From positions 1 through 64,000 of the forward strand of contig JBBHKE010001404.1 of the NCBI GenBank assembly GCA_037447655.1: 64,000 nucleotides of DNA, written 5' to 3'. The notes under the pieces are model-generated. The model was not told the origin of the DNA, did not search any database, and saw only the letters and a program-made list of their open reading frames with translations. This DNA is from Zygnema cylindricum (lineage: Eukaryota > Streptophyta > Zygnematophyceae > Zygnematales > Zygnemataceae). Below, in pieces: positions 10,123-20,498 of the stretch (the first letter of the stretch is position 1; each line of letters begins with the position of its first letter). A program made the translations under genes and the position numbers.

Positions 10123-12252
10123 TTCCCCTCCAATATCACCTTCTGTTCTCCCACCCTCCACTCCCACCTGAGACGAAAAGCGGTATTAGAGTGGATTCTC
10201 TACCACTACCACCTCTCACATGTGGACAAATTTATTTTGTACGACTCCGGTGTTTGGAATGCTGAGCTGGCACGCCAGCTGGTGTACTACGTGACAAAAG
10301 GAATTGTGGAAGTTACTGATTTTCGAGGAGAGGGAGAGTACCCGACTTGGTTTCATTCTCAGGTGGGGGGGGGGGGGGGGATTGGGGTTTTTCGGGGTTT
10401 TGGTGGGTTTTGGGATTCTGGGGTTTCAAGGGTATTTTTTGGTTTTGGAGTTTTATTGGGGTTTACAGTTTTGAGATTTTTGAGTGCTTGTTTTTTTGTG
10501 ACTTAGTGTTAATTTTCTCGCATTCCTCCTCTTCCTCTCCCCTTCTCCCTCTCCTCCCTCTCATCCTGTCCCCCTCTCCCCTCTCTCACCCTCTCCTCCT
10601 CTCTTCCTTCTCCCTTCTCCCCCTCCCCCTCCCCCTCCCCCTCCCCCTCCCCCTCCCCCTCCCCCTCCTCCCCCCCTCCCTCTCCTCTTCCTCCTCCCCC
10701 TCCTCCTCCCCCTCCTCTTCCCCCTCCTCTTCCCCCTCCTCCCCCTCCTCTTCCCCCTCCTCTTCCCCCTCCTCCCCCTCCTCTTCCCCCTCCTCTTCCC
10801 CCTCCTCCCCCTCCTCTTCCCCCTCCTCTCCCCCCTCCTCTCCCCCCTCCTCTTCCCCCTCCTCCCCAGACACTCGCTCTCCAGGATTGCCTTTACCGAA
10901 ATCGATATTCCGCAAAATGGGTCCTCGTCGCCGATTTTGACGAGTATTTAGAATCAGTACCTCCCAAAACCCTTCCTTTTCTTTTGTCCAAATATGAAAA
11001 GAAATCGTGGCTTTCTTTTGGAGGCATTTGGTGGGACGTAAATTTATGTGACGAGGACATAAATGAGAAAATTTTGTCCGATGAAGAAAAACTAAGTATT
11101 GAAAAACGAAGTATGGAAAAGTTGTATATGGAAAAATATGTATTCGATGTCGAGAGGATGGTTTACCACAAAGACGGTTTTTTTTGTTCTCGAAACGAGA
11201 GTTTAAGAGGAAGTATTTATAATAGCCGGAGGAGAGGTAATAGAGGAGTGTGTGTTTTGGGAAAAGACGATTGGCCGGGAAAAGTTTGTAAAAGACTTTT
11301 CGGAGAGTTATGTGACAGGCATTTCGGTCGTCGAAAGTATTTTGCGAATCCTCGAAAGGTGAGACAGACGTTCATTTGTTAACTCTCCCCCCTTTTATGT
11401 ATCCTATGAAATAAGGTTGTTGTTACCGTAGTTTGTATCTACTACACCAATTAGGGTTTTACCGGTTTTATAACAAATGAATAGTGGACAATATTGATGA
11501 TTACGCAAAATATGGTCTCTTTTTTTCCATTAAAAAGTGTAGTGTAAAGAATATAGTATGGAGGTATTATGACTCTCGAGTTTGAATGATAATTTTTAAT
11601 GAATGGTGGTGGTAAGAGTATTTTCTGATATGATTATTAATGATGATTTTGTTTTTTTCTTCAAATTCGAAGTTGTTCCGACATATGAGTTTTTAGTTTT
11701 TTGATGATTTTGAATGCCTGAGTTTTGAGATAATTTTCTTAAGGCCGTTTTTTTTTTTTTTTTGTCCGTTTGTTATTTGTGAAAGTGGCAAGTTTTTAGT
11801 TTATGTGAATATTTGGAATGTTGAAATTTTGAGAAAGCCGTGTGATGGCCGTCTTTTTTTTTTTCATCTCTGTTTTTGTGACGTGACAACTTTCAGTTAA
11901 TTGCAGTTTCTGAATGTTAAAGTTGTGAGAAAAACTGTCTGATGAATGTCTTATTTTTTCTTCTCGGTTTGTTTTTGTGACGTGACAGGTTGATTTACTC
12001 GCAGTTCACGAGGTTCTTGAGCCTTCGGTCAATGGAATCGCATTAAATGCCCGAACACAATTTCGATTAAATCACTATCGGTTTCTTGCGGCTGAAAAAC
12101 TCGAGCCTTTTTTTTGTAATGAAACCACAAAAAACAAGGAGGCGGAGGGATGGCGAAGGGACGTGACGATTGCGAAGAGAGTCGAGATGGCTCGAAAATG
12201 TGGAGTATTTGGTATGAAGGGTGGGAATGGTAGATTAATAGAGTGTAGATAA
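10123..12252 (+). CDS. GT92 family glycosyltransferase (galactan-synthase-like), C-terminal three exons
   Basis: Three phase-0 exons, 10123-10362, 10870-11358 and 11989-12252 (TAA 12250-12252), give about 330 codons. All borders are AG/GT. GT92 (DUF23) hallmarks follow in order: EWILYHYHL and the VDKFILYDSG strand in exon 1; a FHSQ|TLALQDCLYR junction; KWVLVADFDEYLE, whose DFD is the DXD-like metal/sugar-nucleotide site, in exon 2; and LNHYRFL in exon 3. In plants this family includes beta-1,4-galactan synthases of pectin side chains, working in the Golgi as type II membrane proteins; donor and acceptor here are inferred, not seen. Exon 2 carries an unusual charged insert (EEKLSIEKRSMEKLYMEKY). 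The N-terminus is incomplete; see the candidate exons upstream. Confidence 0.85.
10520..10868. repeat. CT-rich minisatellite at the 3' end of a GT92 intron
   Basis: Intron 10363-10869 starts with GTGGGGGGGG and ends in a nearly pure C/T tract: first (CCCCCT) units, then 12- and 24-bp units CCCCCTCCTCTT in tandem. It is intronic because the conserved GT92 sequence is continuous across it. Open frames here on both strands are artefacts of simple sequence. Confidence 0.85.
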
Positions 12253-13324
12253 AAAAATTCTCTGCCTTTTTGGTGAGAGGAGAATAAATAAATTTTTAAG
12301 GTGAGGATTTCAGGGGGAAATCAAAACGGTATGGAAAGAGATGAAGAGGATATTGTTCGATGCTGGTTTTTCTGGCCCTGGAACACAAAATAGTGTTAAT
12401 CAACACTAATTATTTTTCCTTTCTTATCCCCAATTGGTAAACGGGTATAAATCATTCACTTCACTGGCACCATAATTAGAACCAGGGTGTTTTTTTAGTC
12501 AAATAAACCTTATTTCGTATATTTCACAGTGATGCCCACCACTAATTATTGTTCATGACATTAATTCGGTCTCGATCCTTTCTGGCAAAATATCGTAATT
12601 CAGTAAGCTTTAGTAATAATGCACTCTTATAGGATAGTAAATTTTAATCTCGCCATGTCGTCATTTTATGGCGGTTACTAAATCCACTCATCGACTATCT
12701 CGGACAACACCCACAATGTGTTTTTTGGGTAATGCGACAAAATCATCTATGGACAAATTTCCAAAATGTACAAATAGGTACAATTGCGACAGTTGTCCGA
12801 TTTGCGCAAAAATTTCGACAGTAGTGAATCTCCCTGGCAAGCTGGCTGCTAAACCAAAAAAAAAAAAAAAAGGGTGAGAAAGACCACACCGAAAAAAAGT
12901 AAAAATACCACAGACCCAGTAACACATGTAAATATCAGAAATACGGCAATGTGCATAATTATGGTCCCTTGACCTTCTCAGTCCCGTCGACTCTACACCA
13001 CCCTCGTTATTAGCGTTAAGGATTTATAAGTGTTAATGCGAACGGCATACGTAACTCTATTAAGATGGGAGTTGAACACAGTGTCGCATGTTCCCGTCAA
13101 TCAGAGCCATGGTCCCGTCGATCCGAGCCATGTTCCTGTCAATCCGTGCCAGTTGCCACATGCCCACGCCGTCCAATGCTTGTCATGTCTCAGTAAGGTG
13201 ATTGCCCACCACTGGAACTGTGTAACCGTGACAATGAACAGGTACAAAATTACAAATGCTGCACCTACAGTAGAATGAATGCATGAATGTATTGTACCTG
13301 TTCGTTGTACCGGCTAGATAGCAT

Positions 13325-13612
13325 TATTACTGTAATGTATGAACAAAGGCGAGCAACCCTATGAAGAACTGTTTCGGGGAGTCCAGTTAACACCTGACTG
13401 GGTTCGGTTCAGTTCGGTTCAGTTTGGCTCAAATTTGTAGGCCAACGGTTCCGTCAGAAACCGGCATTAAGATTTGCAAATCGAATCAAACCGTTGGATT
13501 CTGCCGAGTTGAAGGGTTTAAAACCGTTAATTTCTTAGGAGCCTTGTAATGTAGGAACAAAGTGTCCCAACCCGATGAAACACTGTTTCGGGGAGTGCAG
13601 GTAACATTAATT
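13325..13612. repeat. Diverged duplicated block with CACTGTTTCGGGGAGT
   Basis: The sequence from TGTAATGTATGAACAAAG to TTTCGGGGAGTCCAGTTAAC (13330-13395) recurs as TGTAATGTAGGAACAAAG to TTTCGGGGAGTGCAGGTAAC (13547-13608), about 215 bases later. It probably represents repeated ends of one unknown repeat. Confidence 0.6.
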
Positions 13613-15063
13613 TGTATGTGCGTTCCCATAGTGTAGCCGCTGTAGTGTGCGTCAAACACGGTCGAAGTTTGAAATTTTGTATAACTTTCACTTGTCTTTG
13701 TTACTAGGAATTAAAGTCTGAGTGCTCTTTCCTGTGACAATGTCACTCAGTTTCCCGTCTGGACGTCGTTATTCGCTTATTTGACACTTTGTTTGTACGT
13801 TTGTACCAAATAACGAGCATGTCACATTTCATACACTACACTATTTAACAGCTGCAAAAAAAAAAAAAAATAACTGTTATTTCCATTTTAGGTTCGAGGG
13901 TCAAAATTTGGGGGTGCCCGAATGTTATTAACTCTATTAGTGATTCACGGTGTAGTGTTTTAACCATAAAATAACGTTTACGGTAATCAGTAACCTTCTC
14001 AACTAGTTTTAGCCACTCTATATTTTGTTCGTAAAAGTTGGCATTATGTTCGACAAGTTTGTTTCCCATACAGAACCTCCACGTGATTCTTCATTTCTTC
14101 AACTGTAAGTGCCATTCGCATGTCAGCTAAATTTATAGAGACCTCTTAGCCACCGGAAATAGCTTGAACATTGCGTAAACTTTTACGGTAATGTAGAGAA
14201 ACTATTAGATAACAACGTAAAATAAGCTAGAATATTGTTAAATTTAAGTATTATTTGTACGTTTCGTACGATTTCAAAACCCACAAGCACATCACTCGGT
14301 AGATGCCATTAGAATAAGACAATCACACTCGAAATAGTGTTTCTGCCAGCTCAGTGTACATGCCACAAATTAAGTGCCAAATTTACCGTAAATGCTTTCT
14401 ATCATTTCCATTGTGTATTAGGGTATAAATTTTCTACACTAGTTCACAATAGCTCAGCGCTTACGCCAGGTTTTCTTCAACGACATGTCACAAAAAAATT
14501 GACATCCTACACTTGTGACAAAATTATGTAACGTCTATAAAAGTACTCTTGTTTTGTTTTAGGATATCTGGTACACCCGGAAAAGATAATCTTTACTAGA
14601 AAACAAAGTTGGATCGCTACGTTACGGATACACGAGCACATACCCTAACTTTCAACGGTATATTTTTAATTTACCAATCCTAAAAGTTTTCAGCATTGCC
14701 TGACTCGACCACTAGTAGGCATACACAAGCGGAAAGTTTTATAATAGAACCAATAATCTTTGCTATTACCACTACTACACATGGCAGGCGACACGGAGGG
14801 TACTTCGAAGGCAAATACCTTGACCTTCCTTTACACGGACCTTATGAGGGATTCCTATATTTCACGGCCTTAAGGTGAACCTCCATCAGGCGAAAAGTGA
14901 GGTTGTTAACTAGAAAAAGTGAATTTTTGTACAGAGCCGTACTGTTTTTTTTTTTGAAAGACCTGTTTAACAAAGATTCGATAAGATTCTACAAATTTTG
15001 GGCGACAACGTCGACCGTCTGATTCGGTGTTTTTGAAGCAAACGCTCATTCTATCCAATGTTT

Positions 15064-15102
15064 GGCTAGTCTCCTTCACTGTTTTCAAGGAGGAGACTAG
15101 CC
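15064..15102. repeat. Perfect 12-bp stem hairpin
   Basis: GGCTAGTCTCCT and AGGAGACTAGCC face each other over a 15-base loop. It is isolated in non-coding DNA; nothing shows that it is transcribed. Confidence 0.7.
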
Positions 15103-15392
15103 ACACACTGGAGGTGTAAAATTTGTACGTGTTAAAACAAGATATAATCATGGCGGATGAGCCATGACAGTGACAGCCTAACAATTGGCAAAGGCCATTT
15201 GCCTTCGTACAACATGGATTCAAATCCACCGAAACAGACGATTTTTTTTTTGCCAGAGGATAGCCTTTAACGATATTTTTTACGTCAATTGACCTTCGCG
15301 GAAAGTACATGACCCAACTCGAGAGAGGAATGCAGTATTCCTATACCTTTACTTAATCTTGAACATGAGGGCTCCCACCCTCCACTTGTTGG

Positions 15393-16188
15393 TGTTGTTC
15401 TACAACCACCGGTGCAGGTGAAGGAGCAGCAGTAGTAGTAGAAGTAGACATGATTCACTCTCAGAAGCTATCAAGAATCCTACAAAACAGCTGTTCTAAA
15501 GTGCTCACCAATTCTTATACAAGCATCCAAACCTCACAAAACTCTATCAGAATATAGAGTAGCATAAACACTGATAACTCCCAAAGTTATAGCACAATTG
15601 ACCCGACAACACTCAAGATATAATACTCAGAAGTTTCCCAAGAACTGTTTGCAGTTTTACTACTTGGAAGTCTGGATACATAATATGTTCCGAGTCCTAA
15701 GTCTTATACTTGTGTTGAACTGGCAACACTAGTGTACTTGAGAGGTACGTCAAACCACTAAGCTACCACTAATCTGTCAAGCTACCACTGAGCTACCACT
15801 AAGCTACCACTGAGCTATCACTAAGCTACCACTGAGTTCCCACTAAGTTGACTAGAATCGTATCTATCGCAGTTGCTCTATCCTGTACAGAATCACATTA
15901 AGAATATCAGACGTTGCGTTGTCCGTACGGACAATATCAAATATAATCGTGGTTGCCTTGTCCTGTCTGTGTTGCAGCTTCGCTGCTGCGCTACTCTGCT
16001 GCTGCGCTGCTCTGCTGCTGCGCTGCTGTATAGCAGCTGCGCTGTTGTATAGCAGCTGCGCTGCTGTATAGCAGCTGCGCTGCTCTGTTGTATAGCAGCT
16101 GCGCTGCTCTCTGTATAGCAGCTGCGCTGCTTTGTATGTAAAGTAGCTGCGCTGCTCTGAGACTGAAAGCTTTCCAAAAAAGACAACA
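15393..16188 (-). repeat. 3' LTR of the copia element
   Basis: About 796 bp, matching the 5' LTR closely from TGTTGTC to GAACAACA. It includes the start codon and first 20 or so codons of gag, since these lie inside the LTR. The shorter length relative to the 5' LTR comes from fewer TATAGCAGCTGCGCTG units (near 15985-16160): about five against eight. Confidence 0.92.
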
Positions 16189-16199
16189 CTCCCCTAAAG
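16189..16199 (-). promoter_or_regulatory. Polypurine tract of the copia element
   Basis: On the coding strand TTTAGGGGAG abuts the first base of the 3' LTR (TGTTG). This is the usual place and composition of the plus-strand primer. The 160 bases between it and the RNase H stop hold GCAGC-rich words but no gene. Confidence 0.75.
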
Positions 16200-16357
16200 C
16201 TTTAGACTTAGTATCCCGGCGCAGCTGCGGTGATAAACTAGCGCAGCATAGCAGCATAGCAATTAGCAAGTCATCAATCCCACTACCTCACAATGGTGGA
16301 ATTATCGCAGAGTGGCAGTATAGCAGTGCAACAATTCAACTATTCACTTAATCCCAC

Positions 16358-16939
16358 TTAGTCCCTACAATACTCCAGTTTAGGAGCAGGAAGGGCCTTA
16401 GTGAGCATATCAGCAATCATTTTTGCATCTGGCAAATAGCATAATTTAATCACTCTAGAGAACACCTTTTCTCTTACAAAGTGTAATCGTACATCTATGT
16501 GCTTGCTTTTGAAGTGATGAGTCGGGTTAGAAGCAATGGCAATGGCAGCCTGGTTATCACACCAGATCACCTGTGGACCAACTTGCATGTATCCTAGTTC
16601 TTGTAACATGGATTTTACCCATAAGAGTTCTTTGAGGGCCGAGCTTGCTGCCATATATTCTGACTCCATTGTCGACTGCGCTGTCACTTTTTGAAGTTTG
16701 CTGCTCCAACAGCAAGTACCGTTCCCAATTTGTAGAACGAATCCCGTGGTGGATTTCCGGCTTGGCATGTCGCCATAGCTTGCATCACTCCATGTTTGCA
16801 GCTTGACTTCTCCTCCGCCTAGAGTGAGTTTGAGATCTTTAGTTCCTGCCAAATATCTTAAGACTCTCTTTGCTGCATCAAGATCAGATTTTCTCGGATT
16901 TTCTAGAATCCTGCTCAGTACCCCCGACTGCTGCAGCAA
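16358..16939 (-). CDS. Copia RNase H region, frameshifted from pol
   Basis: This is the C-terminal part of copia pol in another frame from the main pol frame. It has the copia RNase H sequence: DAAKRVLRYLAGTKD ahead of the domain, TWSDASYGD (first catalytic Asp), QSTMESEYMAAS (Glu), WCDNQAAIAIA (Asp) and HIDVRLHFVRE. It ends at LEYCRD-stop shortly before the 3' LTR. The break falls in a run of five G on the coding strand near 16920, where the related frame needs four: a one-base insertion. RNase H would remove the RNA strand during cDNA synthesis. Confidence 0.92.
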   Translation of the reverse strand: MLQQSGVLSRILENPRKSDLDAAKRVLRYLAGTKDLKLTLGGGEVKLQTWSDASYGDMPSRKSTTGFVLQIGNGTCCWSSKLQKVTAQSTMESEYMAASSALKELLWVKSMLQELGYMQVGPQVIWCDNQAAIAIASNPTHHFKSKHIDVRLHFVREKVFSRVIKLCYLPDAKMIADMLTKALPAPKLEYCRD

Positions 16940-19835
16940 TGTCAGGACGGGTACAGTTCATGAGATATATTAAGCTTCCCACTATTTGTCTATAAGGTAT
17001 TATTGTCATAGGTTCATTCTCCCCTGACTCTAAATACTCGCTAATAATGACACCTGGTTCTGTCTCTTCTCCCTCTAACTTCTGCCGAAACTCCATTGGA
17101 GTTAAACATCCTTTTGCCCCCCGCATTCCATACTCATTTAACATGTTTCCAATAGCCTCTTTTTGAGTCAATTTTATTATTTTCTTTTTTCTGTCCCTCT
17201 CTACTTGGATACCCAAAATATATTTTGCCTCACCGAGGTCTTTCATCTCGAACCGTGAGTTTAGAGCAGTTTTGATTTTGTTAATTTCAGCCATTGATTT
17301 GCTAATTAATAGCAAATCATCTACATATACTGCTATATACACTATCCCATTTTCACCCTTTAGAACGTAGACAGAGTGATCATAACTTATCCTTTGAAAT
17401 CCTAGACTAGTCAAGAATTCATCAAGCTTTATATTCCACTGTCTGGGGGCCTGTTTTAAGCCGTACAAAGATTTTAGCAACTTGCATACTAAGTGCTCTT
17501 TTCCTGGTTCCACATACTTTTCAGGCTGCTGCATGTAAATGGTCTCTTCTAGTTCTCCATGCAAAAAGGCCGTTTTTACATCCATCTGATGAATTTCCAT
17601 ATCTTCTATAGCAGCTATGGATAGCAAAATCCTAACTGTTGGAAATCTTACAACCGGAGAAAATGTTTCTTCAAAATCGATTCCTTCTTTTTGATTGTAC
17701 CCCTTCGCCACAAGTCTGGCCTTATAGCGTTCAATGGTGTTATCGGGATTTAACTTCACCTTGAATACCCATTTGCTGCCGATCGCTTTTCGGTCTGGAG
17801 GAAGGTCCACAAGCTCCCATGTTTGAGCCTCCATAATCGACTTCATTTCGTCGTTTGCCGCCTCAATCCAGTGATTCCGCCCTGGTGATGAAAAGGCCTC
17901 TTGGATGGTCAACGGCTCCCCTGAGATTGCCGAGTAGGCAAAGTGAGAGCTTGCTTGCAGACGGCTACTTGATCTTCTTCCCCCCGGAAATTCTGAGGCT
18001 GAGATCGTCGGATGTCGCGCATTGCGCTGATTGCGCTGGTTGCGATCCGTGTGTATTGACTGCTCTTGGTCCGTCTGGACCCGAAGTTGGTGAGGAACGT
18101 GGAGAGAGTCTGACTCCGGAGTTATTACCGGAGTTTGTGGAATCTGCGGGACAATTGCCTGCAGGCAATCTAAGATGACATACTCTTGTACTTTCTGTTG
18201 CTTTTGCTGCTCTGTCATTTGAAGTAAATCTACGGAGTCTAGTTCATCCTTAACAATGATGTTTCTAGCTACAACTATTTTCTGTCTGTCAAACACAAAG
18301 ACTCTATAACCTTTGGAGTGATCATCATATCCTAACAGAATACCCGGTAATCCTTTCGGTTCCATTTTCCATCTATCTGTAGACGTATCCAATATAAAGC
18401 ATTGACTACCAAAGACCTTGAAATGGCTAACATCTGCTTTGCTACCTGTCCAGATTTCGTAAGGAGTTGTTTCTACCGATCTTGATCCTATCCTATTCTT
18501 AATATAAACTGCACAATTTAGAGCTTCAGCCCAGAATTTCGGATCCACATTTTTATCTGCGAGCATAGACCTAGAGCTTTCCGTGAGAGTTCTATTCAGT
18601 CTTTCCGACACCCCATTTTGTTCCGGTGAATATGGAACAGTCAATAGATGACTAATGCCTTCCTCAAGTAAAAAGGTTTCAAATTCTTTCGATGTATATT
18701 CACCACCATTGTCCGATCTGAGCTGTAGAATAGATGAATTATGAAGTTTTTCAGCCCATGCTTTATAGTGTTTGAAGTGACCAAACACCTCACTCTTCTC
18801 CTTCATGAAGTAAACTTTAGTAAACCTGGAGAAATCATCTGTGAAGGTGACCATGTATTTCATCCCTCCGGCAGATGGAACCTTCGCCGGACCAAAGACA
18901 TCCGAATGAATTTGTTGTAAAAGTTTCGTTGACCGATGCTCACACTCCTTAGGAAATGGCAATCTGTGGATTTTCCCTAAAGCGCAACCATCGCAAGTTT
19001 TGACCGGCTCATCTGTGATTGATACACCCTCTATTTTTCCAGCAAGGACCATTTTCTTCAAACTATCATAGTTTACATGGCCTAGTCTTTTATGCCACAA
19101 CTCATCTGAGTGCAAAATACCAGAGTACAGAACATCATTCTCCTTGGTATTAGCCATATCCATGCGATACATCTTGCTACTATCTCTAGTACCTGTAACT
19201 GCAACCTTGCCATTTTTGCTAACAACTTGCCGACCATTTTTCAAATTAACCTCAAAACCTTTGCTCTCTACCAACGACGTAGAAAACAGATTTTTCTTAA
19301 AGTCAGGCACAAATAAGACATTGTGAAGAGTCCTTTCAATTGCTTGTCCTTCTACATCAACTAGTAATGACACATCACCTACAGCACGAGTTTGGACACT
19401 CATTCCACAAGCATAATAAATATTTTTCTCCGGCGTTGCTCTCAGATTTTTGAAGATGGCCTTGTTCCAACACATGTGGGCTGACGCTCCTGTATCCATT
19501 ATCCATCCGGGGTCCTTCTCGCCCTCCATTGCAGCCGCCATCGCAAATAGATCCGTATCGTCCTCCGTAGAAATCGTCAAATTCTCGTTTTGGAGAGACG
19601 AAGACGCCGAAAATAGTGCATTTCCACGAAGTGTAGTCCCCGTGAAGCCTTTGTAAAACTGGCTTTGTTGCCATCCCGGCCTGTATAAACCTGTATCGTT
19701 AGCTTTTTTAAGCTTAGGACAAAATTTGTATCCATGACCTCTCTCACTACAATAAAAACATGCATTGTTGGATTGTCTATTTCCACCTTGATTAAAATGT
19801 CTGAACTGATTATACTGATTTCTTTGCTGATTAAA
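16884..19835 (-). CDS. Copia pol: zinc knuckle, protease, integrase, reverse transcriptase
   Basis: This is one open frame of about 984 codons from just after the gag stop to the frameshift; it has no start of its own, and the first internal ATG is at 19580. In order: a CX2CX4HX4C zinc knuckle (19719-19760, CFYCSERGHGYKFC); protease MDTGASAHM (Asp about 29 residues after the 19580 ATG); integrase HHCC finger (LWHKRLGH, CDGCALGK) and DDE core (SDVFG, RSDNGGEY, SERLNR); RT with QMDVKTAFLHG and YVDD (about residues 752-755). All catalytic residues are present. It is in the same frame as gag, so it was originally one polyprotein. The C-terminus is replaced by out-of-frame residues after PDIAAAVG. 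Confidence 0.95.
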   Translation of the reverse strand, partial: FNQQRNQYNQFRHFNQGGNRQSNNACFYCSERGHGYKFCPKLKKANDTGLYRPGWQQSQFYKGFTGTTLRGNALFSASSSLQNENLTISTEDDTDLFAMAAAMEGEKDPGWIMDTGASAHMCWNKAIFKNLRATPEKNIYYACGMSVQTRAVGDVSLLVDVEGQAIERTLHNVLFVPDFKKNLFSTSLVESKGFEVNLKNGRQVVSKNGKVAVTGTRDSSKMYRMDMANTKENDVLYSGILHSDELWHKRLGHVNYDSLKKMVLAGKIEGVSITDEPVKTCDGCALGKIHRLPFPKECEHRSTKLLQQIHSDVFGPAKVPSAGGMKYMVTFTDDFSRFTKVYFMKEKSEVFGHFKHYKAWAEKLHNSSILQLRSDNGGEYTSKEFETFLLEEGISHLLTVPYSPEQNGVSERLNRTLTESSRSMLADKNVDPKFWAEALNCAVYIKNRIGSRSVETTPYEIWTGSKADVSHFKVFGSQCFILDTSTDRWKMEPKGLPGILLGYDDHSKGYRVFVFDRQKIVVARNIIVKDELDSVDLLQMTEQQKQQKVQEYVILDCLQAIVPQIPQTPVITPESDSLHVPHQLRVQTDQEQSIHTDRNQRNQRNARHPTISASEFPGGRRSSSRLQASSHFAYSAISGEPLTIQEAFSSPGRNHWIEAANDEMKSIMEAQTWELVDLPPDRKAIGSKWVFKVKLNPDNTIERYKARLVAKGYNQKEGIDFEETFSPVVRFPTVRILLSIAAIEDMEIHQMDVKTAFLHGELEETIYMQQPEKYVEPGKEHLVCKLLKSLYGLKQAPRQWNIKLDEFLTSLGFQRISYDHSVYVLKGENGIVYIAVYVDDLLLISKSMAEINKIKTALNSRFEMKDLGEAKYILGIQVERDRKKKIIKLTQKEAIGNMLNEYGMRGAKGCLTPMEFRQKLEGEETEPGVIISEYLESGENEPMTIIPYRQIVGSLIYLMNCTRPDIAAAVGGTEQDSRKSEKI

Positions 19836-20498
19836 CTATCCTTTTCTCTCAAAGTCTGAATTAAAAGCCTCTACTTGCTCAACATTGAGAATATTAGATG
19901 TAGCTTCCTCCTCTAGTAAAATATTGATGGCTAACTGTAAAGTCCAGCTAGCTTTATCTTTTTGTTTGAGCATGTCAGATGCTCCTTTCATACTACGAGG
20001 GAGACCCCTCATGAGCAATGTCGCCTGTTGAAATGGGGGAAACACCCCACCTGCACAAGCATGTGCATCTACAAGGATACGAAATTTGTTAGAATATTCA
20101 GCCATTGTACCGCCAGTGTACTTATAGTCCCAAATTTTTCCAGCCAATTGAAGCTCTTCCTGGACATTGGCCTTTTCATAATCACTTTTAAGAGATTTCC
20201 AGATATCAATTGTTTTTTTCATCTTTATCCGAGACATAGCTAAGTCCTCAGATATACAAAATTTCAGAATAGAACGAGCTTGCGTATTTTTCTTAGACCA
20301 TGACGGATCAGATTCATCCAGCGAACCATCTAAGATATCTAAAAGACTGACATTTTCAAAATGTGTTTCCACCATATCCGCCCAGTAAACATACTTATCC
20401 CCGGAAAAGATAGGAATTCTTGATGACAGGCCCATAACCTGTTGTTCTACAACCACCGGTGCAGGTGAAGGAGCAGCAGTAGTAGTAGAAGTAGACAT
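19836..20498 (-). CDS. Copia gag, ending at an in-frame TAG
   Basis: The frame has 220 codons. The capsid-like region (GLSSRIPIFSGDKYVYW, IWKSLKSDYEKANVQEEL, MAEYSNKFRILVDA) is typical of copia gag, which packages the RNA. The first 20 codons (Thr/Ala/Pro-rich) lie within the 5' LTR, and the frame runs straight through the primer site; an alternative start is the ATG inside that site (V-M-G-L). The frame stops at TAG just before a Gln-rich linker and the zinc knuckle, both in the same frame. A CAG-to-TAG change is the simplest reading, but programmed readthrough cannot be excluded. Confidence 0.92.
   Translation of the reverse strand: MSTSTTTAAPSPAPVVVEQQVMGLSSRIPIFSGDKYVYWADMVETHFENVSLLDILDGSLDESDPSWSKKNTQARSILKFCISEDLAMSRIKMKKTIDIWKSLKSDYEKANVQEELQLAGKIWDYKYTGGTMAEYSNKFRILVDAHACAGGVFPPFQQATLLMRGLPRSMKGASDMLKQKDKASWTLQLAINILLEEEATSNILNVEQVEAFNSDFERKG
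20429..20439 (-). promoter_or_regulatory. Primer binding site of internal initiator-Met-tRNA type
   Basis: Directly after the LTR end (CAACA) the coding strand reads GGTTATGGGCC. This is complementary to the anticodon loop and arm of initiator Met tRNA (GGGCCCAUAACC), not to its CCA end. Drosophila copia and yeast Ty5 are known to prime from this internal part. The 11-base match is seen directly; its use is inferred. Confidence 0.8.

Larger units (their letters stand above)
12253..15392. other. Intergenic stretch without a supported gene
   Basis: The GT92 stop is followed by AATAAATAAA at about 12285, a possible polyadenylation signal. Beyond that I see only low-complexity DNA, a diverged duplicated block (13320-13615), a hairpin (15064-15102) and short open frames without recognisable motifs, including a 134-codon minus-strand frame at 14906-15310. 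Confidence 0.5.

Noticed and set aside
14906-15310. A 134-codon minus-strand open frame as a gene
   Set aside because: No motif, no splice evidence, and it spans the hairpin and low-complexity DNA; chance is more likely.
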